A stretch of 5,796 nt of DNA from an uncultured Spongiibacteraceae bacterium (GTDB taxonomy: Bacteria; Pseudomonadota; Gammaproteobacteria; Pseudomonadales; CAMLJR01): assembly GCA_946480345.1 (NCBI GenBank), contig CAMLJR010000163.1, forward strand, positions 1-5,796, in the 5' to 3' direction. Positions within the stretch are counted from its first letter, which is position 1, and each line of letters begins with the position of its first letter. The notes beneath the pieces were generated by a model, which made no database searches, was not told the origin of the DNA, and saw nothing but the letters and a program-made list of their open reading frames with translations. A program made the translations under genes and the position numbers. Below, one piece after another: positions 1-5,557 of this stretch.

Positions 1-596
1 ACCGTCGCGACCAGCGCGGTGTGGCCGTAATCGTGTTCGCGCAGGCCGATACCGGCCCAGTCGCGGACGCGCGAGGTGGCGCCGTCGGCACCGATCAGCA
101 GCGACGTGCGCAGCCGTGTCTGATTGTGCAGCTGCAGTTCGATGTGATCGCCGCCGCGCACGAAATCTGTCACGGATGCCGGGCTAAAAATCTGGACGTT
201 GTGATGGCGGTTCAGACACTGCAACAACGCTGTTTGCAGCAGATTGTTTTCGACGATATGACCGAGCGCGGGCCGATTCACTTCGGCGGCATCAAAATGA
301 ATCGAACCGGTACCGTCGCCGTCCCACACGTGCATATGCTGATACGGCGAAAAGCGCTGCGCTGCGACCAATTCCCACGCGCCTAGCTGATCGAGCCAGC
401 GTTGCGATGCGGCAGTCAGGGCGCTGACGCGGGCGTCGAAGCCATGCACATCGTTGGTTAGCGCGGGCCACTGTAACGACAGCGGCTGCGCTTCGATCAG
501 CGCAACCCGCAACGAACTGCCACCGAGCGCCGCTGCGAGCGCGGTGCCGGCCAGCCCCGCGCCGACGATGGCGATATCGAATGTCTGCGCGATCAT
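1..596 (-). CDS. ubiI: UbiI-like FAD-dependent ubiquinone-biosynthesis hydroxylase, N-terminal part (runs off the left edge)
   Basis: Partial gene: 198 complete codons from an ATG at 596-594 are open to base 1, so roughly the C-terminal half is outside the window. The protein starts MIAQTFDIAIVGAGLAG, a Rossmann FAD-binding fold with the GxGxxG fingerprint at residues 12-17. It has the DARVSAL segment (about 54-60) and the second FAD motif GADGATSR (169-176), both typical of the UbiH/UbiF/UbiI/Coq6 monooxygenase family. Family members add hydroxyl groups to the ubiquinone ring using O2 and NAD(P)H. The ATG overlaps the ubiH stop codon by four bases (ATGA), which fixes the start and suggests translational coupling. 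The name UbiI (VisC), C5-hydroxylase, rests mainly on its place after ubiH, as in E. coli. UbiF or another ring-hydroxylating paralogue cannot be excluded from the N-terminus alone. Confidence 0.87.
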   Translation of the reverse strand, partial: MIAQTFDIAIVGAGLAGTALAAALGGSSLRVALIEAQPLSLQWPALTNDVHGFDARVSALTAASQRWLDQLGAWELVAAQRFSPYQHMHVWDGDGTGSIHFDAAEVNRPALGHIVENNLLQTALLQCLNRHHNVQIFSPASVTDFVRGGDHIELQLHNQTRLRTSLLIGADGATSRVRDWAGIGLREHDYGHTALVAT

Positions 597-1933
597 CGGG
601 CGCCATTCTCCATGTCGTGCCGGCCCATATTGTTCTGGCCCAGGGCGGCGCCGGCATGAAAGCCGGCGGTGTGATCGACGAAGCGGTTTTTCAGCTCGAT
701 ATTCAGATCGAGCGCGAGCAGGCCCATGTGGCGTAAACCGCCGATTACCAGACCGGGCCGTTCGAAGACATCGGTGAGCCGATCGGAAAACAGCAGCGTG
801 CGCGCCTGGTCGCCGGATTGCATTTCTTCGTAGCGGCGCAGCACGGCCAGTTCGCCGATTGCCTCGTTGTTCGCAAATGCCGCCGCGACGATTTCCGCTA
901 GCCGCTGCACATCGCGCAACGCCAGATTGAAACCCTGGCCGGCCACCGGATGCAGGCTGTGCGCGGCATTGCCGATCACCGCGATCTGGCGGCGAATCTG
1001 TTCGTCGGCAGTGACCATCTTCAATGCGTAGTGATAGCGCTGGCCGATATGCGTGAAGCGCCCCTGCCGGTCGCCGAAGCGCTGCTGCAATGTCGTGAGA
1101 AACGCCGCATCGTCGAGCGCGAGCAATTGCTCGGCGCGCGCGTCGTCCATGGTCCAGACCAGCGCCATGCGCGGCGCGCCGGCGTGAGGCCCTCCGCCGT
1201 TAATACCGGGATCAGCGGGCGCGGCATCGCGTGGCAATAACGCCATCGGGCCCCAATCGGTAAACCGTTCGTACGCCCAGCCGCTGTGCGGTTGGCTGCA
1301 ACAGACATTCGCGATAATCGCCTGCTTGTCGTATTCGACCGTGCGCGCGCCGATGTGCAATTTTTCGCGCAGGCCCGATTGCGCGCCGTCGGCGATCGCG
1401 AGCAGGCCGGCGGTGATTTTCTTCAGCGTACCGCCGTGGTCGATCGTCACCGTGGCGACGTGTTCGCCGGGGACGCAGTCGATCACGTGCGCGGGATTCA
1501 TCCATTCGATGGCGCCGTGCTTGCGCAACTCATCGAGCAGCACATTGCCGAGCCAGGCGTTTTCGACCACATAACCGAGCGCCGGCCAGCCGCGCTGCAA
1601 TGCGTGCAGAGTGGTGCTGCCGAAGCGCTGACGTTCCGAAACGTGAATATCGGTGATCGCGGTGATGTGCTGCGCGAGCGCATTCCAGATTTGCAGGTTT
1701 TCGAAAATGCAGCGGCTGCCGTACGCCAGCGCGGTCGCACGGGCGTCGAAACTGGGACGGTAGGCGGGCGGCGATTGCGTGCTGGCGGGAACCGGAAAAC
1801 TTTCGGCGACGAGAATGCGTAAAGCGCCCTGCGATAAATGATTCAGCGCGAGCGCGAAGCTGATGCCGACCATGCCGCCGCCGGCAATGACGACATCGTA
1901 ATCGGGACGCGATGCGCTCGGGCCCTCACTCAT
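593..1933 (-). CDS. ubiH: UbiH-type 2-octaprenyl-6-methoxyphenol (ubiquinone) hydroxylase
   Basis: A 446-residue flavoprotein monooxygenase predicted to carry out an O2-dependent ring hydroxylation in ubiquinone synthesis, C6 in the E. coli scheme. Visible motifs are the dinucleotide-binding GGGMVG (18-23), FDARATALAYGS (62-73), the middle motif ADGAQSGLR (181-189) and the C-terminal FAD/substrate motif GNAAHSLHPVAGQGFNL (321-337), a UbiH/Coq6 hallmark. The frame is open further upstream to 2062, but that extension lies inside pepP. The ATG at 1933 overlaps the pepP stop by four bases and places the FAD fold at the usual distance from the N-terminus, so it was chosen. Length is somewhat above the ~392 residues of the E. 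coli protein. Part of the excess is a Gly/Pro/Ala-rich insert at about 236-254, between WGPMALLPR and RMALVWT, and part is a polar C-terminal tail after about residue 425. It sits third in a ygfB-pepP-ubiH-ubiI operon. Confidence 0.93.
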   Translation of the reverse strand: MSEGPSASRPDYDVVIAGGGMVGISFALALNHLSQGALRILVAESFPVPASTQSPPAYRPSFDARATALAYGSRCIFENLQIWNALAQHITAITDIHVSERQRFGSTTLHALQRGWPALGYVVENAWLGNVLLDELRKHGAIEWMNPAHVIDCVPGEHVATVTIDHGGTLKKITAGLLAIADGAQSGLREKLHIGARTVEYDKQAIIANVCCSQPHSGWAYERFTDWGPMALLPRDAAPADPGINGGGPHAGAPRMALVWTMDDARAEQLLALDDAAFLTTLQQRFGDRQGRFTHIGQRYHYALKMVTADEQIRRQIAVIGNAAHSLHPVAGQGFNLALRDVQRLAEIVAAAFANNEAIGELAVLRRYEEMQSGDQARTLLFSDRLTDVFERPGLVIGGLRHMGLLALDLNIELKNRFVDHTAGFHAGAALGQNNMGRHDMENGAR

Positions 1934-3261
1934 GCCGCGCGGCTGCCACGCATCAGTTTTTCGATATCGCGCACGCTTTTCGGCACATCGCCGGTCAGCA
2001 CTTCGCAGCCTTTTTTGGTGATCACCACATCGTCTTCGATACGGATACCGATGCCGCGCCATTTGCGCGCGACTTCGGTGTTGTGCGGCGAGACATAAAT
2101 GCCGGGCTCGACTGTCATCGCCATGCCGGGTTCGAGCACGCGCCAGTCGCCGCCGACTTTGTAATCGCCAACATCGTGCACATCCATGCCGAGCCAGTGA
2201 CCGGCGCGGTGCATATAAAACGCCTTGTACGATTCGTTCTCGATCACTTCCTGCAAGTCGCCGCTGAGCAGGCCGAGATCGATCAACCCCTGCGCGATCA
2301 CGCGCACCGTCGCGTCGTGCGGTTCGTTCCAGTGCGCGCCAGCTTTGATCGTGTCGATCGCGGCGAGCTGCGCTGCCAGCGTCAATTCGTACAGCGCCTG
2401 TTGCTCTTTAGTGAATTTGCCGTTGGCGGGGAACGTGCGCGTGATGTCGGAGGCGTAATGCTCCAGCTCGCAGCCAGCGTCGATCAGCACCAGATCGCCG
2501 CTGCGAATCTGCGCGTCGTTTTCGCGGTAATGCAGGATGCAGCCATTCGCGCCGGCGCCGACAATCGAACCGTATGCGGTATGGCGTGCGCCGCCGCGCG
2601 CGAATTCGTGCAGGATTTCCGCTTCGAGCTGATATTCGTATTGGCCGGGTTCGCAGAATTGCATTGCGCGGCAATGGGCGCGTGCGGAGATTTGTCCGGC
2701 TTCGCGCATCAGGCGAATTTCCGCCGCGCTTTTGAATAAACGCAGATCGTGCAGCAGATGATCGAGATCGAGAAATTCACCGGGCGGGTGCGCGCCGGCG
2801 CGCACCTTCGAGCGGATCACGTTGATCCATTGCATCACGCGGCGATCGAAATCGGCATTGCGGCCCATCGCGTAATACACACGATCGCGGCCTTCGATCA
2901 GCCCCGGCAGAATGTCGTCCATATCGCCGACCGGAAACGCATCGTCGGCGCCGTAGCGTTCGCACGCACCTTCAGGGCCGGCGCGATAGCCGTTCCACAA
3001 TTCCATGGTCGGGTCGCGTTCGCGGCAGAACAAAACGAACTCGCCGTGCTCGCGGCCCGGCAGTAACACCAGCACCGCGTCGGGTTCGGGAAAACCGGTC
3101 AGATAATAAAAATCGCTGTCCTGGCGAAACGGATATTCAACATCGCGATTGCGAATTTTTTCGCGCGCGGCGGGCACGATGGCGATGCTGTTCGGTTCCA
3201 TCTGCGCCATCAAATCGCGGCGACGGCGGGCAAATTCCTGCTGACTGATCGGTGCGGTCAT
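1930..3261 (-). CDS. pepP: Xaa-Pro aminopeptidase (aminopeptidase P II)
   Basis: A 443-residue cytosolic metallopeptidase that removes the N-terminal residue from peptides with proline in second position. The length matches E. coli PepP (about 440). The N-terminal aminopeptidase P domain (about 1-135) contains YPFRQDSDFYYLTGFPEP. The C-terminal pita-bread domain carries the five dinuclear-metal ligands: D261 (VLIDAG), D272 (SDITRTF), H355 (GHWLGMDVHD), E385 (TVEPGIYV) and E409 (GIRIEDD). The active-site histidines H244 (CILHY), H351 and H362 are also present, so the enzyme looks intact and active. The ATG at 3261 gives MTAPISQQEFARRRRDL, which aligns well with the family start. The ribosome site ahead of it is weak (AGAA). 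It follows ygfB after 66 bases and overlaps ubiH by four (ATGA). The link with the ubiquinone genes is conserved in gammaproteobacteria, and no biochemical reason is evident from the sequence. Confidence 0.96.
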   Translation of the reverse strand: MTAPISQQEFARRRRDLMAQMEPNSIAIVPAAREKIRNRDVEYPFRQDSDFYYLTGFPEPDAVLVLLPGREHGEFVLFCRERDPTMELWNGYRAGPEGACERYGADDAFPVGDMDDILPGLIEGRDRVYYAMGRNADFDRRVMQWINVIRSKVRAGAHPPGEFLDLDHLLHDLRLFKSAAEIRLMREAGQISARAHCRAMQFCEPGQYEYQLEAEILHEFARGGARHTAYGSIVGAGANGCILHYRENDAQIRSGDLVLIDAGCELEHYASDITRTFPANGKFTKEQQALYELTLAAQLAAIDTIKAGAHWNEPHDATVRVIAQGLIDLGLLSGDLQEVIENESYKAFYMHRAGHWLGMDVHDVGDYKVGGDWRVLEPGMAMTVEPGIYVSPHNTEVARKWRGIGIRIEDDVVITKKGCEVLTGDVPKSVRDIEKLMRGSRAA

Positions 3262-3327
3262 GGTTCTGCGCTGGCTAACTGGGATGCGGGCGAGCTTATC
3301 ACGCGCAATGCGGCCGACGCTCCAGGC

Positions 3328-3933
3328 TCAATGCAACTTATTGCGCTGGAACAATCCGGCAGGTGTAGCGGTTTTTTGCGGCGCGATGGCGGGGGTGTCG
3401 TTGTTGTGTTTCCAGAAAATTTCGGTCGCGGTCAGACGTACGTATTCGCTGATCGAAAACAAATCGTTTTCGCTGCTGTCGAGCGCGGCTTCATCATCGC
3501 TAGCGCCGACTTGCGCGATTGTCGATAAATCGCGCAATGCTTCGGCGAGTTCTTCATCGATCTTCAATTTACTACCGGCCAGGCCGAAGCCGGTCAGAAA
3601 ACCCTGGCACCACTGGCCGAGGTTTTCGACGCGATCGATCAGCGGGCTTTCGTCTTCAGGTAACAGCAGTTGGAATTCGAGTTCGCCGCGTTGCAGCGTC
3701 GCGAGCGTGCTGGTGTACATCTGCTGCAATTGGTCGCCGGCGACTTCATCGGGACTTTCGCTTAAATCGGCTTCTTCATTGGCGGCGCGCAGCCACTCGC
3801 TGCGGCTCAGACGTTTGCCGGCAGCGAGCTGGCCGACGAGAAAGCCGTGCAGTTCGGCGGCGCCTTGCAGTGCGCCGAGGTCGTGCAGCAATTCGCTGAA
3901 CTGTGCGAAATCGAGAGGATCAGTAGCTGGCAT
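3328..3933 (-). CDS. ygfB: YgfB/YecA (UPF0149) family protein
   Basis: A 201-residue acidic, mainly helical soluble protein of the UPF0149 family, with no signal peptide or membrane segment. Family signatures include AAELHGFLVGQLAAG (about 25-39, compare E. coli AEMHGLISGM), EFQLLLPEDE, a WCQGFLTGFGLAGSKL segment in the middle, LRDLSTIAQVG, EYVRLTATEI and the terminal -LH that closes E. coli YgfB. It is slightly longer than E. coli YgfB (~192). The extra length is mostly a linker before the C-terminal LFQRNKLH. The start ATG at 3933 has GGAG at 3948-3945, 11 bases upstream. This is the first gene of the minus-strand operon. The molecular role is poorly known in general. In Pseudomonas aeruginosa, YgfB is reported to repress the alpA-ampDh3 pathway and so affect beta-lactam tolerance. 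Whether that holds here cannot be told. Confidence 0.93.
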   Translation of the reverse strand: MPATDPLDFAQFSELLHDLGALQGAAELHGFLVGQLAAGKRLSRSEWLRAANEEADLSESPDEVAGDQLQQMYTSTLATLQRGELEFQLLLPEDESPLIDRVENLGQWCQGFLTGFGLAGSKLKIDEELAEALRDLSTIAQVGASDDEAALDSSENDLFSISEYVRLTATEIFWKHNNDTPAIAPQKTATPAGLFQRNKLH

Positions 3934-4121
3934 ACAGAGTGGTTCTCCGCTGGGCGGCCCATGGTAGCGCCGATCGAATCAAAACGCGACGCGGGCGAAT
4001 CTGCGCACGTGTTCAACTAATGGCAACAGATCATTGAAATTTCGCCGATTTTGTTGCGTTGACCGAGTTTCGGGCGACATCTATAGTAGGCCCATCTCGC
4101 CAACTTCCCCCTCGGATCGCC
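3934..4121. promoter_or_regulatory. Divergent intergenic region between ygfB and the zap genes
   Basis: This 188-base spacer must hold the control signals for both arms. The plus-strand promoter is clear and is listed separately. For ygfB I see only a weak candidate -10 on the minus strand (TACCAT at 3966-3961) without a convincing -35 box, so its promoter is unresolved. The stretch 4025-4060 is AT-richer than its surroundings and contains the palindrome GAAATTTC at about 4036-4043, which could be an operator or mean nothing. No small gene is supported here. Confidence 0.55.
4059..4087 (+). promoter_or_regulatory. Sigma70-type promoter for the zapB-like/zapA operon
   Basis: A -35 box TTGACC (4059-4064) and a -10 box TATAGT (4082-4087) are separated by exactly 17 bases. 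Each differs from consensus at one position. Transcription would start near 4094, giving a leader of about 28 bases before the ATG at 4122. This argues against the upstream TTG at 4059 as a start codon. Confidence 0.78.
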
Positions 4122-4331
4122 ATGGAATCTCAACAACTCAAATTGTTGGAGCGTAAGATCAACGATCTTATCCAGCTGTGCGAACAGCTCGATCGCGAAA
4201 ATCGTGTATTAAAAAATACCGCGCAGAGTTGGCAGCAGGAGCGCGAGCAACTGATTCAGAAAACCGAAATCGCACGCAGCAAAGTCGAAGCAATGATCAT
4301 CCGCCTGAAAGCGCTTGAGCAGGAAACCTGA
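4122..4331 (+). CDS. TIGR02449/ZapB-like small coiled-coil protein
   Basis: A 69-residue, highly charged helical protein starting MESQQLKLLERKINDL. Leucines and isoleucines recur in heptad fashion through nearly the whole length, predicting a single parallel coiled coil. The C-terminal part, EIARSKVEAMIIRLKALEQ, closely resembles the TIGR02449 family found just upstream of zapA in Pseudomonas and relatives. Size and architecture recall E. coli ZapB (81 residues), an FtsZ-ring factor that binds ZapA, but sequence similarity to it is weak, so a zapB symbol is withheld. The frame is open back to 4059, but that part overlaps the promoter, so the ATG at 4122 was chosen. The ribosome site is weak (GGAT at 4114-4117). 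zapA begins 11 bases downstream and is almost certainly in the same transcript. A cell-division role is inferred from family and neighbour. Confidence 0.88.
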   Translation: MESQQLKLLERKINDLIQLCEQLDRENRVLKNTAQSWQQEREQLIQKTEIARSKVEAMIIRLKALEQET

Positions 4332-4342
4332 AGGGGCCACCG

Positions 4343-4654
4343 ATGAGCGCTAATACCGTCACCGTAAAGATTCTCGATAAGGACTATCAGGTCGCGTGCC
4401 CGCCCGAGCAGGAGAAGGGCCTGATCGATGCCGCGCGTCATCTCGACAAGCAGATGCGCAAGGTGCGCGACAGCGGCAAAGTGATCGGGCTCGAACGCAT
4501 CGCGATGATGGTCGCGCTGAATACCGCGTATGAATTGCTCAATAAAGAGCCGGCTGTAGTCGAAGCGCCAGCGGTTGAGATCGAGCAATTAAAGAAGCTC
4601 GGCGAAAAAATTGATGACGCATTGCAGCGTTTTCGACAATTGGAAATTGGCTGA
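4343..4654 (+). CDS. zapA: Cell division protein ZapA
   Basis: A 103-residue cytosolic protein that in its family binds and bundles FtsZ at the midcell Z-ring. The N-terminal globular domain shows VTVKILDKDYQVACPPEQE, corresponding to the VxIxGxxYxxxCPxxE pattern, followed by LIDAARHLDKQMRKVR and the IGLERIAMMVALNTAYELL helix. The C-terminal segment (about 75-103) is the coiled coil used for dimer and tetramer formation. Length is usual (E. coli 109). The start ATG has a strong ribosome site, AAGGGG at 4331-4336, six bases upstream and overlapping the end of the preceding gene. Its stop codon lies within the likely -35 region of the 6S RNA promoter. Confidence 0.95.
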   Translation: MSANTVTVKILDKDYQVACPPEQEKGLIDAARHLDKQMRKVRDSGKVIGLERIAMMVALNTAYELLNKEPAVVEAPAVEIEQLKKLGEKIDDALQRFRQLEIG

Positions 4655-4677
4655 TCGCGGAAGGCTGCGGGTATAAT
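4647..4677 (+). promoter_or_regulatory. Promoter of the 6S RNA gene
   Basis: A perfect TATAAT (4672-4677) lies seven bases ahead of the expected 6S RNA 5' end near 4684. The best -35 match, TTGGCT at 4647-4652, has a 19-base spacer and overlaps the zapA stop codon. The -10 is convincing and the -35 is not. Read-through from zapA may also contribute to 6S RNA expression. Confidence 0.7.
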
Positions 4678-4682
4678 CCAGC

Positions 4683-4862
4683 TTCCTGAGGTATGCGCCA
4701 GGTGGCTAAGACCCCTGAGCCGATAAGCAACAAACTGGGGGCTCCTCGTTGGTGTTGGTGTGCATGTCCGCCCGACGGAAAGCCTGAAACATCACAGTAG
4801 CCGCCACCTTGAACCTCTGGGTTCAAGGGCCACGCCGCCAGCGGTATCTCGGGGCTTCTCCA
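4683..4862 (+). ncRNA. ssrS: 6S RNA
   Basis: 6S RNA mimics an open promoter and binds the sigma70 RNA polymerase holoenzyme, lowering housekeeping transcription in stationary phase. About 180 bases match the known RNA in both motif and fold. The bulge segment CCCCTGAGCCGATA (4712-4725) is identical to E. coli. The ACCTTGAACC...GGTTCAAGGG hairpin (stem 4807-4815 with 4820-4828, loop TCTG) is also conserved. The ends pair: TCCTGAGGTA (4684-4693) with TATCTCGGGG (4845-4854) gives ten base pairs including G-U pairs. The position between zapA and fau is the conserved gammaproteobacterial one. Exact ends are inferred from the terminal stem. No terminator separates it from fau, so the mature RNA is probably cut from a longer transcript, as in E. 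coli. Confidence 0.95.
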
Positions 4863-4863
4863 A

Positions 4864-5454
4864 ATTCCTAGCTCGACAATCACATCTGCCAAACTCTCTC
4901 TGCGCCGCGAATTACGCGCGCGTCGACGTGCTTTATCGTCGACCGCACAGCGCCGGGCGGCGTTGCGTCTGGCCATCATCGCGGCGCGCCAGCCGTGGTT
5001 CGTTCGCGCGCAACATATCGCGCTGTACTGGCCGGCCGATGGCGAGATCGATCCGCGCCCGCTGATGCATTACGCGTTCCGCAAAAACAAAAAGGTCTTT
5101 TTGCCGCGTTTGCGATCGGGATTTCGAATGCAGTTTGTCGAATACAAAAAGAACACCGCGATGCGACGCAATCGCTTCGGCATTCCGGAGCCGGTACAGC
5201 GGGTCGCAGTAGCTATTGGCGATTTGGATGTAATTTGTCTGCCGTTGGTCGGCTTCGATCGACACGGCGGTCGTCTGGGAATGGGTGGAGGTTTTTACGA
5301 TCGCACGTTCGCGCGACGCACAGCGAATCGCAAACCGTTACTGATCGGACTCGCGCATCACTGTCAGGAGGTTGAGGAATTGCCGTGCGAGCCGTGGGAT
5401 ATTCCACTCGCGGGTGTCATCACCGATTGGGAAGCGATTCCGGCAAGCCGGTGA
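4864..5454 (+). CDS. fau: 5-formyltetrahydrofolate cyclo-ligase (5,10-methenyl-THF synthetase), near-cognate start proposed
   Basis: The enzyme converts 5-formyl-THF to 5,10-methenyl-THF using ATP, returning stored folate to the one-carbon pool. It is called ygfA or fau and is classically downstream of 6S RNA. Visible motifs are the basic N-terminal helix LRRELRARRRALS, HIALYWPADGEIDPRPL, DVICLPLVGFDRHGGRLGMG and GMGGGFYDRT (nucleotide and folate site), then IGLAHHCQEVEELP and PWDIPL. The frame is open from 4813, but no ATG, GTG or TTG occurs in it before a TTG at 4963. Starting there would give 163 residues and lose the conserved basic helix. I therefore place the start at ATT 4864 (196 residues, GGGG nine bases upstream inside the 6S 3' end). 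ATC 4879 and CTG 4900 are alternatives. The product and the end are secure; the start is inferred. Confidence 0.9.
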   Translation: MPSSTITSAKLSLRRELRARRRALSSTAQRRAALRLAIIAARQPWFVRAQHIALYWPADGEIDPRPLMHYAFRKNKKVFLPRLRSGFRMQFVEYKKNTAMRRNRFGIPEPVQRVAVAIGDLDVICLPLVGFDRHGGRLGMGGGFYDRTFARRTANRKPLLIGLAHHCQEVEELPCEPWDIPLAGVITDWEAIPASR

Positions 5455-5455
5455 T

Positions 5456-5557
5456 TCAACCCAGCATCACGTTCAAAGTAGCGGTCAGCAGCGTGCCGAG
5501 CGCAAACATCACAACGGTCAGCGTGACGGTATCGGGTTTCGAAGACTTGGCAAACAT
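5456..5557 (-). CDS. Possible membrane microprotein of 33 residues
   Basis: A short frame from ATG 5557-5555 to TGA, encoding MFAKSSKPDTVTLTVV followed by more hydrophobic sequence and ending NVMLG. A short basic N-terminus (K4, K7) precedes one hydrophobic stretch of about 21 residues (11-32), consistent with a single inner-membrane helix. A good ribosome site, GAGG at 5570-5567, lies nine bases upstream. Codon choice (ACC, GTC, CTG, GGC, GCG) resembles the neighbours. It converges on fau with one base between the stop codons, so the two transcripts must overlap. No family is recognised and no promoter is clear. It could be a real microprotein, for instance a small subunit of a membrane complex, or chance. 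Confidence 0.5.
   Translation of the reverse strand: MFAKSSKPDTVTLTVVMFALGTLLTATLNVMLG

Noticed and set aside
1934..2062. N-terminal extension of UbiH by 43 residues from an upstream start at 2062
   Set aside because: It lies wholly inside pepP in another frame, is arginine-rich as expected of a shadow frame, and the ATG at 1933 gives the normal family N-terminus with an ATGA overlap.
1912..2739. Plus-strand open frame of 275 codons
   Set aside because: It lies opposite pepP, whose five metal ligands and full-length match are unambiguous. The plus frame shows no recognisable domain.
3260..3967. Plus-strand open frame of 235 codons
   Set aside because: It is antisense to ygfB, very serine/arginine-rich and without motifs: a shadow of a real gene.
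4059..4121. Upstream extension of the small coiled-coil gene to a TTG at 4059
   Set aside because: The region coincides with the -35 and -10 boxes of the promoter, and family members start near the ATG at 4122.
4539..4979. Minus-strand open frame of 146 codons across the 6S RNA
   Set aside because: It is antisense to the zapA end, 6S RNA and the fau start, with no domain. The 6S RNA explains the conservation in this interval.
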